A stretch of DNA of 64,000 bases from G963665215 sp963665215 (GTDB lineage: Bacteria; Chloroflexota; Dehalococcoidia; Lucifugimonadales; CAUZJF01), in assembly GCA_963665215.2 (NCBI GenBank), contig CAXXWW010000017.1, positions 753,910-817,909 of the forward strand, in the 5' to 3' direction. Each line of letters opens with the position of its first letter. Position 1 is the stretch's first letter. The notes below the pieces were generated by a model. It was not told the origin of the DNA. It searched no databases and worked only from the letters and a program-made list of their open reading frames with translations. A program made the translations under genes and the position numbers. Positions 18,455-29,164 of this stretch are shown in pieces.

Positions 18455-20101
18455 CTACCACCCCAGGGCGTAGCCATCACGGCGAGGGTCGGCACCTCCC
18501 TGGAACACGCCGCTGTCCGCGTCGAACTGGATGGCCTGGGCACCGCCGACCCGCCTGGAGAAGGCCTCGATGACCGTCACCTCGTGGCCACGCGACTCGA
18601 GCTCGCGGCGCACCTGCGCAGGGAACCGCTCCTCCATCTCCACCGACCGCTCCGTGAAGTACCGGAACCGGGGCGCCTCGATGGCCTGCTGGACGTTCAT
18701 CCCGAAGTCCAGCACGTTCATCAACATCTGGGGGGTGGTCTGGAGGATGCCCCAGCTTCCCGGAGTGCCCATGCTCAGGAAGAACTTCCCGTTCCTAAGG
18801 GTCTGGGTGGGCGCGACCACGAAATCGACCCTCTTGCCGGGGCTCACCAGATTGGGACTGCCCTCGTCCAGGTCGAAATAGCTCATCATGTTGTTGAGGA
18901 AAATTCCCGTGTCCGCAGCCGCGACGCCAGACCCAAAGCCGCCACCCAGCGTCTGGGTCACGGTCACGACGTTGCCTTCCCGGTCGGCCACGGCGAAATG
19001 GGTCGTCATGCCGGCGTCGAACGCCTCGAGGCTGCCTGGCGTCAGGGCGCCGGCCGGCCTGATCGTGGCGTAGTGCTCTCCGGACACAACCGCCGCCGCC
19101 TTCATGCTAATGCGCTTCCTCTGCTCCGCCGCGTAGGCGCCCGAAAGTAGCGCCTTCAGAGGAGCGCTCACGTAGTCCGGGTCCCCCGCGTACTCTATGC
19201 GGTCCGTAATGGATAGTTTTACTGCCTCCATCACGAGGTGCAGCGTGTCCGGGTGCTGGAACGACAGGGCCGGCGGGCCGACGGTCTCCACGAGCTTCAG
19301 GGTCTGCAGCACCTGAAAGGCGCTGGAGTTAGGTGGCGCGGTGAGCACCTGGAACCCCCGGTAGTCGATGCTGATGGGCTCTTGCCACTCGGCCCTGTAG
19401 TCGGTGAAGTCCTCGACCGTGAAGAGCCCGCCCATCGCCTGGTTGCCCCCCACGATGCGCCGCGCCAGCTCCCCTGTGTAAAAGGCATCCAGGCCCTGCT
19501 CCGCGATCTCCCGCAGGGACCCGGCAAGCTGAGGCAATCGGAGCCGCGAGCCCGGCGGGGGCACGCTGTCGGCGTCCCCGAGGAATGCCGCGGCAGAGTC
19601 GGGGTGCGACCGGAGCAGGTGCGCGGTCAACGCTATCGTCTCGCTGCACAAGTAGGTGACGGGAAAGCCATTTTCCGCGTAGCCAATGGCCGGCTGGAAC
19701 AGACGCTCCCTGTCCATCGAGCCGTAGGTCTCGTGAAGAGTCAGCCAGCCGGCGACGTTTCCCGGCACGAGGCAAGCCAAGATGCCGTTCTCTTTGGTCT
19801 CCTTCGCGAACCTGGAGGGCACGGCGGCCAAAGGCGCCCTGCCCGAGAAGTTGAGCGCGCGGACGCGGCCCTCGGCGGCGACGTACGCCAGCGCCACGCC
19901 GATCCCCCCTATACCCGACATGTAGGGCTCCACCACGTTCAAGGCGGCGGCCGTGGCAACCGTGGCGTCGAAGGCGTTGCCGCCTTCCATCAGCACTCGC
20001 AGCCCGGCGGCGGACGCCAGCGGGTGCGCGGAGGATACCATGCCGTTGACGCCCATCGCCACGGGCCGGTTAGGAGGCGGATATAGAGCTGGACTCAGCA
20101 T
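18455..20101 (-). CDS. ggt: Gamma-glutamyltransferase (Ntn hydrolase)
   Basis: A 548-aa proenzyme. MVSSAHPLASAAGLRVLMEG and NAFDATVATAAALNVVEP give the large-subunit start. The autoprocessing/nucleophile threonine is in DAGMTTHFAVAD (about residue 375), followed by GNVVTVTQTLGGGFGSGV and TLRNGKFFLSMGTPG of the small subunit. The family cleaves gamma-glutamyl bonds (glutathione and similar). No signal peptide is evident. ATG 20101 has AGGAGA upstream; a frame extending to 20155 is less likely. It precedes the phosphodiesterase gene on the same strand. Confidence 0.93.
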   Translation of the reverse strand: MLSPALYPPPNRPVAMGVNGMVSSAHPLASAAGLRVLMEGGNAFDATVATAAALNVVEPYMSGIGGIGVALAYVAAEGRVRALNFSGRAPLAAVPSRFAKETKENGILACLVPGNVAGWLTLHETYGSMDRERLFQPAIGYAENGFPVTYLCSETIALTAHLLRSHPDSAAAFLGDADSVPPPGSRLRLPQLAGSLREIAEQGLDAFYTGELARRIVGGNQAMGGLFTVEDFTDYRAEWQEPISIDYRGFQVLTAPPNSSAFQVLQTLKLVETVGPPALSFQHPDTLHLVMEAVKLSITDRIEYAGDPDYVSAPLKALLSGAYAAEQRKRISMKAAAVVSGEHYATIRPAGALTPGSLEAFDAGMTTHFAVADREGNVVTVTQTLGGGFGSGVAAADTGIFLNNMMSYFDLDEGSPNLVSPGKRVDFVVAPTQTLRNGKFFLSMGTPGSWGILQTTPQMLMNVLDFGMNVQQAIEAPRFRYFTERSVEMEERFPAQVRRELESRGHEVTVIEAFSRRVGGAQAIQFDADSGVFQGGADPRRDGYALGW

Positions 20102-20205
20102 CGGGGTCTCCTGTGTAATCGGCGGCGCCCGGGCCGGGAGGAGATGGCCCCACACAAGCTAGTGGGTGCGTCGAAGGATGTCAAGAGCGGAGTCCCTCCT
20201 ATACC

Positions 20206-20234
20206 TTGACGAGGGACCGGCATTCGAGTATTAT
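20206..20234 (+). promoter_or_regulatory. rRNA promoter P1
   Basis: TTGACG at 20206-20211, a 17-bp spacer and TATTAT at 20229-20234 form a near-consensus sigma-70 promoter about 120 bases before the 16S gene. Confidence 0.75.
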
Positions 20235-20278
20235 TTCGACTAGGCACGTTACGTAACGGGAGCGGGCCCTGCGACCGC

Positions 20279-20307
20279 TTGACACGGGCCCGGCGCCCGG
20301 TTACTAT
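20279..20307 (+). promoter_or_regulatory. rRNA promoter P2
   Basis: TTGACA at 20279-20284, a 17-bp G/C-rich spacer and TACTAT at 20302-20307. It is the stronger match and the closer to the gene; together with P1 it gives the tandem promoter arrangement usual for rRNA genes. Confidence 0.8.
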
Positions 20308-20352
20308 TGGGCGTGTATTGTCGCACCTTAACAACTGAATAGTGGAAGGAAA

Positions 20353-21886
<1,534 letters not shown>

Positions 21887-22101
21887 GGGAGTAGGGATTT
21901 TCCCCCGATTTGTCGGGGAGAGACTCCCAGGTCGGTCGGTGGGTGAGAACACTCAAAACGCCGGGTCGAGTCGGATCCGCTTTAGGCGGAGGAGCTCCCC
22001 GGGCCAGTCGGTGCTCTCCATAGACAGCCCACCGTTTACGTCGACTGCTCCATCGTGAGCAAAGCAATAAGTTTTCCTTCCACTATTCAGGGGTTAAGGT
22101 C

Positions 22102-22134
22102 AAGGGGCCGTTCGCCTGAGTCGAACCGGCCCCT
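22102..22134 (+). terminator. Intrinsic terminator after 16S rRNA
   Basis: AAGGGGCCGTTCG and CGAACCGGCCCCTT form a long stem (one bulged C) around the loop CCTGAGT, followed by ATTGTTTC. It closes the 16S transcription unit before tRNA-Ala. Confidence 0.75.
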
Positions 22135-22174
22135 TATTGTTTCACAACGCCACTCAGCCGGCCGGTCACACCGT

Positions 22175-22250
22175 GGGGCTGTAGCTCAGTTGGGAGAGCG
22201 CCTCCCTTGCACGGAGGAAGTCAGGGGTTCGAGTCCCCCCAGCTCCACCA
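22175..22250 (+). tRNA. tRNA-Ala(TGC)
   Basis: 76 bases with encoded CCA. The acceptor stem GGGGCTG pairs with CAGCTCC, the D-arm is AGCTCAGTTGGGAGAGC, the anticodon loop reads CTTGCAC (anticodon TGC), and the T-arm is built on GGTTCGA. The 3' end is the attachment site of the element that follows; a 16-base copy of it occurs at 34194. Confidence 0.97.
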
Positions 22251-22251
22251 C
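22236..22251 (+). other. attL core of the tRNA-Ala-integrated element
   Basis: CCCCCAGCTCCACCAC, the last bases of tRNA-Ala plus one, is repeated exactly at 34194-34209. It regenerates the tRNA 3' end, as expected for a tyrosine integrase using a tRNA target. Confidence 0.85.
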
Positions 22252-22307
22252 ATCCTCCCCAAACCCCTTGCCCGTAGCTAGCCTCTACCCTATAATTGCC
22301 TTATACT

Positions 22308-22350
22308 GGTGGTATAAGTCGGTGGTAGGTGGTAGCAAAGGGGGTAGCAA
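22308..22350 (+). promoter_or_regulatory. Candidate integrase arm-type sites, left
   Basis: Clustered GGTGGTA and GGTAGCAA repeats occur just before the integrase gene (GGTGGTATAAG, GGTGGTAGGTGGTAGCAAAG, GGGTAGCAAC). The same words recur inside the right end at 34132-34162. Tyrosine integrases bind such arm sites on both sides of the core. Inferred from repetition only. Confidence 0.45.
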
Positions 22351-22352
22351 CA

Positions 22353-23522
22353 ATGGGCAATCTCACCGCAGCGCAGCTACGCAAAATCAACGAACCCGGA
22401 CGTTATGGCGATGGTGCTGGCCTCTACCTTGTGGTGTCGCCGGGCGGTTCAAGGTATTGGATTCAACGGATACGGCTTGACGGCATGCGGACTGATAAAG
22501 GCCTGGGAGGCCTTACGGACGTTAGTCTTACCGAGGCGCGCAAGAAAGCGGCGGCTAACAGGGACGCCCTACAGCAGGGCCGCAATCCTTGGAGTGAGCA
22601 GGAAGAGGAGAAGGCGGCCAGGCTTGAACAGCTAAAGGTAATCCCCACCTTCCGCGATGTCACTTACAAAGTCCACGAGGCCAACGCCGTGCGTTGGCGC
22701 AACGAAAAGCACACCAACTCGTGGTTGCAAACATTGGAACGCCACGCCAAGTTGATCCTAGATATGCCCATTGACGAAATAACCCAGGCGCACGTTCTGA
22801 CCGTTTTGGAACCAATCTGGAGTACCAAGCCCGAGACGGCGCGCCGCGTACGCCAACGTATGCGTGCGGTTTTCAAGTGGGGGGTGTCTTGGGGTTATAT
22901 TCCGTTCAATCCCGCCGGTGAAGTAATAGACGGCGCGTTGGTACCAATGCCAAAGGTTCAGGAACATCTAAAGGCATTGCCCTATCAAGAGGTGTCGGCC
23001 GCGATCAAAAAGATTCGGGACTCGGAAGCGTGGGCCGCTACCAAACTGGCGTTTGAGTTTATGATTCTGACTGCTGCCCGTGGTGGTGAGGTTAGGTACG
23101 CAACGTGGGCCGAGATTGACGGGGATACCTGGACTCGGCCCGCACACAAAATGAAGGGCAACAAACCCCACCGGGTACCCCTTTCGATTCAGGCCACAGT
23201 CCTGTTGCGCACTGCAAAAGAAAAATTGGGCACCGAGTCTGGCCTGATTTTCCCATCACCTGACGGCAACCCATTGTCGGAAAATGCCCTGCCAATGCGG
23301 GCCAAGAAATGCGGGATACAAGCCGTACCTCACGGCTTTCGCTCAAGCTTCCGGGACTGGGCAGAGGAATGTTCAAGCGGAAGCCACGCTGCCATAGAGA
23401 TATCACTGGCCCACGATTATGGTAGCGCAGTAGAAAGGGCATATTTCCGAAGCGACCTGCTGGACCAAAGGCGGGAGCTAAATCAAGAGTGGTGCAACTT
23501 CCTGGACCCCCTACCCTTCTAG
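22353..23522 (+). CDS. int: Tyrosine integrase (P4-type, Arm DNA-binding domain)
   Basis: The 389-aa product starts with an Arm domain (AGLYLVVSPGGSRYWIQRI), then a SAM-like core-binding domain and a catalytic domain. Catalytic residues visible: Arg in LTAARGGEVRYATW, His-x-x-Arg in PHGFRSSFRDWA, and the nucleophile Tyr in VERAYFRSDLLDQRREL. ATG 22353 is chosen over GTG 22329 because AGGGGG precedes it. It sits directly after tRNA-Ala, pointing into the element, and would catalyse attP/attB recombination at the tRNA 3' end. Confidence 0.95.
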   Translation: MGNLTAAQLRKINEPGRYGDGAGLYLVVSPGGSRYWIQRIRLDGMRTDKGLGGLTDVSLTEARKKAAANRDALQQGRNPWSEQEEEKAARLEQLKVIPTFRDVTYKVHEANAVRWRNEKHTNSWLQTLERHAKLILDMPIDEITQAHVLTVLEPIWSTKPETARRVRQRMRAVFKWGVSWGYIPFNPAGEVIDGALVPMPKVQEHLKALPYQEVSAAIKKIRDSEAWAATKLAFEFMILTAARGGEVRYATWAEIDGDTWTRPAHKMKGNKPHRVPLSIQATVLLRTAKEKLGTESGLIFPSPDGNPLSENALPMRAKKCGIQAVPHGFRSSFRDWAEECSSGSHAAIEISLAHDYGSAVERAYFRSDLLDQRRELNQEWCNFLDPLPF

Positions 23523-23662
23523 CGCTACCCTCATTAACTTAATGGTGTCAACTCCCTAATCCCTACCATATGTGGTATGCCGTTGGCGGAAAAGCACTAG
23601 ATGTGGTAGACTATGAGATTGATAACCGAATGACGGACGGGAGCCCCCATAGGAGGCGAAAC

Positions 23663-24928
23663 TTGGATATCGTTCAAAAAGCTCAGCTCCATATCAGCGA
23701 GGTCAAGGCCAAAATCACCGACCTGTTGGAGACCGCCGAGGAGAAACGCGGGGAGGACTTCGACGGCGACCTGGAGAAGGCCATGAAGCAGGTAAAACCC
23801 GCCGAGCTCCAGCTTCAAGCCGCGTTGGTGAGCCAGCCTGAGGAGACCGCCGAGAAGATGGTTGAAAAGCGGGCCGAGGTCGTCACCGAGACAGCCGAAG
23901 AACGGGAAGAAACGGAGCTGCGCTCCAAGGTCAATTTTGGCAAGTACATCGGCGCGGCGATGGCCGGAACCGGCGTCACGACCGGCGCGGAGGGCGAGCT
24001 TAACGAGCACCTGGGCCTGGCCGCAAACCAGTTCCCAATGGACCTGCTGGCACCCGCCATTGAGGTCAGGGCCTTGAGGGACGGCGACGCCGACGTTATG
24101 GCGCGCTCCTGGGTTGACCGCGTATTCGCGGATTCAGCCGCCATGCGAATCGGCATCAACTTTGAGTCGGTCCCACCTGGCATCACGGCTCACCCCGTCT
24201 TGACGGCGGGCGGCTCCGGTGAACAGCGCGGGCGGACGCAAGCGGCGGGTGAATCGACGTACAGCTTCACGGTAAGCGAGCTTCGTCCGACGCGAAATGC
24301 GGTCCACGGAATCTATAGTTTGGAGGACCATGCCCGCGTCCCTGGCCTCTCCGACGCCATCCTTCGTGACATGAGGGAGGGCATTGTCGAGAAGGTTGAC
24401 CGGACGATCTTCAGGGGCGACGCCACGGCCAACGAGGACGGCGCCGACATTGCCGGTTTGGAGACGCTGACCATCGGTGAAGAGACGATCACCCAGACCA
24501 ACAAGGTCAAGGGCGACGAAACCTTGAAGGCGTTCCTTTCCTTCGTGGACGGCATCTACGCCACCAGCCTGGGCGACCTGTCGGTTGTGGCGGCGGAAGG
24601 CGCGAATACCCTCTGGTACTCGACCATCCACAACTCGGCGGCTGACAATGAGACCATCGCCCGATTCCTGATGGCGGCGGGCCTGAGCTGGATGGTGCGC
24701 GGCCACATTGAATCGTCCACCAGCAACGGCGATTTTGGGGCCTTCGTGGGCCTTGCTCGTGGAATGGCGGGAGCGGGTGTTGCGCCCGTCTGGAATAGGG
24801 GCGAGTTAGTCCGTGACCCCTACTCCAACGCTAACAAGGGCGAAGTCAAGTTGACCGTCAACTGGCTCTGGAATTTCGGCCTACCTCGGACGGCCAATTT
24901 CAAGCGCATCAAATTCGTAAGTAACTAG
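23663..24928 (+). CDS. HK97-family major capsid protein
   Basis: The first ~105 residues are charged and helical, like the cleaved scaffolding (delta) domain of HK97-type capsid proteins. The rest is a capsid fold with NFESVPPGITAHPVLTAGG, SELRPTRNAVHGIYSLEDHA and VDRTIFRGDA. The start is taken as TTG 23663, which has AGGAGG seven bases upstream; the in-frame ATG 23570 lacks a site. The resulting 421 aa is normal for the family. Neighbouring protease and portal support the call. Confidence 0.85.
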   Translation: MDIVQKAQLHISEVKAKITDLLETAEEKRGEDFDGDLEKAMKQVKPAELQLQAALVSQPEETAEKMVEKRAEVVTETAEEREETELRSKVNFGKYIGAAMAGTGVTTGAEGELNEHLGLAANQFPMDLLAPAIEVRALRDGDADVMARSWVDRVFADSAAMRIGINFESVPPGITAHPVLTAGGSGEQRGRTQAAGESTYSFTVSELRPTRNAVHGIYSLEDHARVPGLSDAILRDMREGIVEKVDRTIFRGDATANEDGADIAGLETLTIGEETITQTNKVKGDETLKAFLSFVDGIYATSLGDLSVVAAEGANTLWYSTIHNSAADNETIARFLMAAGLSWMVRGHIESSTSNGDFGAFVGLARGMAGAGVAPVWNRGELVRDPYSNANKGEVKLTVNWLWNFGLPRTANFKRIKFVSN

Positions 24929-24938
24929 GCGGGCCGCC

Positions 24939-25373
24939 ATGCCTGGCATCCTGATTAGCGGTCCAGCAGGGGCGGGCAAGTCCCAATATGCGCGGCAGGT
25001 TCGAGCGGAGACGCCTGGGCCTGCCGTGCTGATTGAGTTCCAAGAGATATACGCCATGCTCCTGGGCCTTCAACGCCTGGACAACGGGCGGTATCCACCA
25101 CGCTCAGAGTCGGACGCCTTCGCCATGCCCATGACTGAATACCTCCGAAGGGCGGCGATCTCGGCGGCGACTGCGCGGGACATTACCCCGATAGTTAGCA
25201 ACTCCGATGGCAGTCAAGAGCGGCGGGCGGCCTTGCTCGGATTCATGGGCCCAGGTAGTCGGGAGACCGTGATTGACCCAGGCGTGCAGGTAGTGACTGA
25301 GCGCCTATCGGTCGAGGGCTACCTTGACCCAGATTGCAGGACTGCCCTGGACCGCTGGTACGGGAGAATTTAA
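24939..25373 (+). CDS. Small P-loop NTPase-like protein in the head module
   Basis: A 144-aa protein starting MPGILISGPAGAGKSQ, with a clear Walker A (GPAGAGKS, residues 8-15). PIVSNSDGSQERR follows, and no obvious Walker B. It is packed between capsid and protease genes and overlaps the protease start (TAATG), so translation is probably coupled. It looks like a kinase-type or AAA-type nucleotide-binding protein. Its role in head assembly is unknown to me. Confidence 0.65.
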   Translation: MPGILISGPAGAGKSQYARQVRAETPGPAVLIEFQEIYAMLLGLQRLDNGRYPPRSESDAFAMPMTEYLRRAAISAATARDITPIVSNSDGSQERRAALLGFMGPGSRETVIDPGVQVVTERLSVEGYLDPDCRTALDRWYGRI

Positions 25374-25858
25374 TGGAATCCTTGGCGTGCGAAATCCGGT
25401 ATGAGATAGACGATTCCCGTCAATCTCCTGGCCGGTTGAAGGGAACCCTAATCACCTATGAACGGCGGGCGGGCGACCGTCCGGAGATCGTCGCCCGTGG
25501 TGCCTTCCATTGGCGCGACGGCGGCATTGTCATAAATGACCAGCACAAGCGCGAATCCGCCATCCTTCGCACGGTCCCTTTCCTGGATGGCGACGACGTG
25601 AAGATAGACGCTCCCCTACCGGACACCCAGGCGGGCCGTGACGCTGCAACGAATGTACGGGATGGCGTCTTGACCGGCCTCTCCGTCGAGATGGTCACGG
25701 AGGCCGAGGGCCGGCGTCAAGGGCTCAGGGAGATAAGGCGGGCGCGCCTGGTCCGCGCTGGCCTGGTGGACGACCCCAGCTATAAGGATTCCAAGGTCGA
25801 GATCAGAGCCCACGGCCCATACTGGCAACTCGACCGGGAGATGCTGCGATGGCTGTAG
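25373..25858 (+). CDS. HK97-type prohead serine protease
   Basis: A 161-aa protein, the usual size. KGTLITYERRAG starts the fold. His58 in INDQHKRES and Ser104 in GVLTGLSVEM fit the catalytic His and Ser of caudoviral prohead proteases, followed by REIRRARLVRAGLVDDPSY, typical of the family end. The enzyme trims the capsid delta domain during maturation. ATG 25373 overlaps the previous stop; a longer frame from 25334 is not needed. Confidence 0.85.
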   Translation: MESLACEIRYEIDDSRQSPGRLKGTLITYERRAGDRPEIVARGAFHWRDGGIVINDQHKRESAILRTVPFLDGDDVKIDAPLPDTQAGRDAATNVRDGVLTGLSVEMVTEAEGRRQGLREIRRARLVRAGLVDDPSYKDSKVEIRAHGPYWQLDREMLRWL

Positions 25859-26901
25859 ACGTTGAACAGCTAGCTATCGGCCTACGCCTATCGGCGGACG
25901 GCGCAGGGCTCACAGACGCACAGACGGCCATCCTTACCCGTCTGCTAGGCGTCGCGGAGGCTTTCGTAGAGCTACGGGCTCCAGCCGCTAATCAGGCCGC
26001 GAAGGATGAGGCCGTTGTCTCGATGGCCTCATATATGTACGACCGGCCCAAAGCTGCCCCTGAAAGGCGCTATGCGGACGCATGGGCGAACAGTGGGGCG
26101 GCGTTCATCGTTGCGCCCTGGGTAGTCCAGCGGCTAGGCGACGCATCGGGTGAAGCTCTCCCGCCATCGGGCGGCGCGGGCCTCTCGGATGAGGAGCGGG
26201 CCAGACTCCTACCAGACAACGCGGCGGACGGTCAAGTGGCTGTCTACCAAGACGCAAGCGGCCAATGGATAGCGGAGGACGTAGCGGCGGGTGAGGGCGG
26301 TACTGAGGACGCCGTAGCGCGTGCGGCGGCAGCGGCGGCGGCCCAGGACGTGGTAGACCACAACGCCGCCTCAGACTCCCACGAGGACATCCGAACGTCC
26401 ATTGAGGGCCGCGTAACTCAAGACGTGGTGGAGGACACGGCCCAACGCCTGATTAACAGCGCGGGCCATGCGACGAATGTTGACCTTGGAGTGGTGCGGG
26501 ACGGGATTCAGCGCAACGCCGACGAATTGACTGCCCATGAAGGAACACCTCATGGCGGAGGGAATGGTGGAACGCCTACGCCAACGCCCCCGGCGGTCCT
26601 GGTGGATGCCGTGGTGTACTCCGCTCATGGCGACGTGACGGCGGCGGGCTGGCGTGATTATGACTTCGTTCAACTGTTCTACACCAACACCGACACCTTC
26701 ACCACGCCAGCCGTGAACACGGCCCAGTTAATTGCCCGCACGTCTTTGATTGTTCCCGTTGGGCGCAACGTCTCATGGACGCTCTCAATAGACGCCGCCG
26801 CCGATGATGTTATCAATACCGCTCAGTCTACCAGTGGGAACGCCGTCGCTGCACCGACCGCGACCAGCACCATGACCGTGATTGCATGGCGGGCAGGTTA
26901 A
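25849..26901 (+). CDS. Head-tail connector-like protein with long C-terminal extension
   Basis: The first ~100 residues resemble gp6-like head-tail adaptors: helices, then MASYMYDRPKAAPERRYADA and NSGAAFIVAPWVVQRLG. The remaining 250 residues include an Ala-rich helix (AARAAAAAAAQDVVDHN-like), a Gly/Pro/Thr linker and a beta-rich end, resembling a fibre or decoration segment. Usual adaptors are ~100 aa, so this is a fusion. It overlaps the protease stop by a few bases. Confidence 0.6.
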   Translation: MAVDVEQLAIGLRLSADGAGLTDAQTAILTRLLGVAEAFVELRAPAANQAAKDEAVVSMASYMYDRPKAAPERRYADAWANSGAAFIVAPWVVQRLGDASGEALPPSGGAGLSDEERARLLPDNAADGQVAVYQDASGQWIAEDVAAGEGGTEDAVARAAAAAAAQDVVDHNAASDSHEDIRTSIEGRVTQDVVEDTAQRLINSAGHATNVDLGVVRDGIQRNADELTAHEGTPHGGGNGGTPTPTPPAVLVDAVVYSAHGDVTAAGWRDYDFVQLFYTNTDTFTTPAVNTAQLIARTSLIVPVGRNVSWTLSIDAAADDVINTAQSTSGNAVAAPTATSTMTVIAWRAG

Positions 26902-26902
26902 T

Positions 26903-27586
26903 ATGAGAATACCGTTCTTCAACCGAATTGAGAAACGTGCTGAGGACTACACCGAGGCGATAATCGCGCAGCTAATAGACACGGCGGACACGTCGGTCAC
27001 GCCGTCAGGCTCGACCGCTGCCGAAGAGGTGGCTATCGGTTTGTGGGGCAGGGCCTTCGCAAGCGCGAACGTCACGCCGTCCGGCCCTATTGCGGACGTG
27101 TTAAGTCCGTCCGTACTCCAAATGATAGGGCGCAACTTGGCGGAGTTTGGGGAGAGCCTATGGGTGATCGAGGTCGAGGACGGCGTGTTGCACCTTGAGC
27201 ACGCCAGCGACTACACCATTACAGGGACGCGGGAGTGGATTTACGACCTTTCCCTATCATACCCCGATGGCATTGTCAGGCGGAGCCTGCCAGCTTCCCG
27301 CGTGGTCCATGTCAAATATGCCGAGGACGGCGACCAGCCGTGGAAAGGGATAGGCCCGCTTCGGCAGGCGTCCACCACCAGACGGCTCAATGCCAACTTG
27401 GAGACGCGGCTGGCCGACGAATCCAGCGCACGGAGCGGGTATCTGATACCCGTTCCTGAAGTCACGGCGAGTTTGCAGGGCGACCTTAACAAGCTCAAAG
27501 GCAAGTCCGTACTGGTGAAATCGACGGCGGACGGATGGGACCAGACGACCCAGGCACCAAAGGGCGACTTTGCAGCACGTAGGCTA
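26903..27586 (+). pseudogene. Phage portal protein, 5' part (split by IS630)
   Basis: Residues include LSPSVLQMIGRNLAEFGESL, LPASRVVHVKYAEDGDQPWK and IGPLRQASTTRRLNANLE, matching HK97-type portal proteins, which form the dodecameric packaging ring. The gene stops making sense at the TA dinucleotide 27585-27586, where IS630 inserted. Joining to 28826-29164 across the element restores one frame (ARRLGFSPPQTIQPVRES) of about 340 residues. ATG 26903 follows the connector closely. Confidence 0.85.
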
Positions 27587-28823
27587 GTGGTCCAACATCA
27601 TTGAAATGAATACCATGATAGTCATTGTTCCTCTTGGGGGTTCAATCGTAACGTTGAACCGAGGAGGAACCATGATGTCTACCAAGAAGTACCGTATCAG
27701 ACTGACTACCGACGAACAACAGGAACTCAACGCCTTGGTCTCACGCGGTCGGGCTGCGGCGTACAAACAGACCCATGCGCGCATTCTGCTGATGAGCGAT
27801 GAGTCACGCTCGGACGGGGGAATGAAGGACGCGGACATCACCAGCGCGCTCGGTGTGGGACAGTCAACGGTCGAGCGAATACGCAAGCGCTGTGTGGAGG
27901 AGGGGGTCGAGTCTGCGCTGAATCGCAAAAAGCAACTGCGTCGGCGTCAAAAGAGACTGGACGGCGAAGGTGAAGCACGGTTGATAGCGATGGCCTGCGG
28001 GGAACCGCCGGAGGGGCGTGCCAGTTGGACCCTGAAGCTGTTGGCTGACCAGTTGGTCGAGTGTGAGATAGTCGGGACCATTAGCACCGAGACGGTTCGC
28101 CAGGCGCTTAAAAAAAAACGAACTGAAGCCGTGGCTGAAGCAGAGTTGGTGCATCCCGCCCGGTCAGAGCGCGGAGTTTGTGTGCGCGATGGAAGACGTA
28201 CTGGAGGTCTACCAACGGCCGTACGATGGGAATGAGGTTCTGGTGTGCATGGATGAGACGAGCAAACAGCAAGTCAAGGAGACGCGAGTGCCGCGTCCCG
28301 CAGCGCCCGGCTTATCGGCGGCATACGACTACGAATACGAGCGCAATGGAGTGAGCAGCCTGTTCATGCTGTTTGCACCGTTGGACGGATGGCGCCGAGT
28401 CGAGGTCAGAGAGCGTCGCACGAAGGTGGACTGGGCGCATGTGATAAAGGAACTGGTCGACGAGGACTACCCTGACAGAGACCGGATCGTGCTGGTAATG
28501 GACAATCTCAACACTCACAAGCTGTCCTCGCTATACGAGGCATTCGAGCCTGCTGAGGCGAGGCGTATAGCTGAGCGACTGGAGATACACTACACTCCCA
28601 AACACGGGAGTTGGTTGAATATGGCGGAGATAGAGATCGGTGTGCTGGCTCGACAGTGCCTGGACCGACGGATTGCCAATCAAGACATCCTGCGCGGCGA
28701 GGTCAATGCTTGGCAGAATCAACGCAACCGGGATGTGATACGAGTGGATTGGCGCTTCACTACCGAGGATGCGCGCATCAAGCTAAAGTCACTCTACCCA
28801 TCAATACAAAAACGTTGAACCAC
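27587..28823 (+). mobile_element. IS630-family insertion sequence, copy 1 (1237 bp)
   Basis: The ends read TA-GTGGTCCAAC and GTTGAACCAC-TA, inverted repeats flanked by the TA duplication typical of IS630/Tc1 elements (27585-27586 and 28824-28825). The copy at 49511-50747 has the same length and the same encoded proteins. It carries a transposase split by an A9 run. Confidence 0.95.
27672..28818 (+). CDS. IS630-family transposase, two frames joined at an A9 run
   Basis: The first frame (27672-28235) holds the HTH domains (ITSALGVGQSTVERIRKR; GTISTETVRQALKK). The second, entered near 28117, holds the DDE domain: VLVCMDETSKQ (Asp), IVLVMDNLNTHK (Asp) and HGSWLNMAEIEIGVL (Glu). Skipping one base of the nine A at 28110-28118 gives the natural sequence QALKKNELKPWLKQSW. 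Production therefore needs transcriptional slippage or a +1 ribosomal shift. The ATG at 27672 has GAGGAGG upstream. The same arrangement is in the second copy. Confidence 0.9.
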
Positions 28824-28825
28824 TA

Positions 28826-29164
28826 GGTTTCAGTCCACCTCAGACGATCCAGCCTGTGCGGGAGTCCGTCATTCGTTCGTTGCTCGCCGCCTGCGGCGTA
28901 CCTGCCGCTATGGTAGGCGGCACGACCGCGAACGAGCTCCGGGAAGCCTACAGACAGTTCCTGCATGGGACCATCCAGCCCACGGCCAAGCTCGTTTTAG
29001 ACGAACTGAGATTCAAGCTCGATAGCCCCGACCTGGGCATGGACTTCTCCGATCTCGGGGCAGCAGATATCAGTTCTCGCGCAAGATCGTTCGGCAGCAT
29101 GGTGACGGCGGGCATGGATATTGAACGCGCAGCGGCCCTGAGCGGCCTACTGGTGACGGAATGA
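28826..29164 (+). pseudogene. Phage portal protein, 3' part
   Basis: In frame with the 5' part after removing IS630. It contains VRESVIRSLLAACGVPAAMV and TTANELREAYRQFLHGTIQP, typical of the portal C-terminal clip/wing region, and ends AALSGLLVTE. It overlaps the next gene (ATGA). Confidence 0.85.

Noticed and set aside
19238..20086. A 282-codon plus-strand frame inside the gamma-glutamyltransferase gene
   Set aside because: It is antisense to a clear gamma-glutamyltransferase and lacks any domain.
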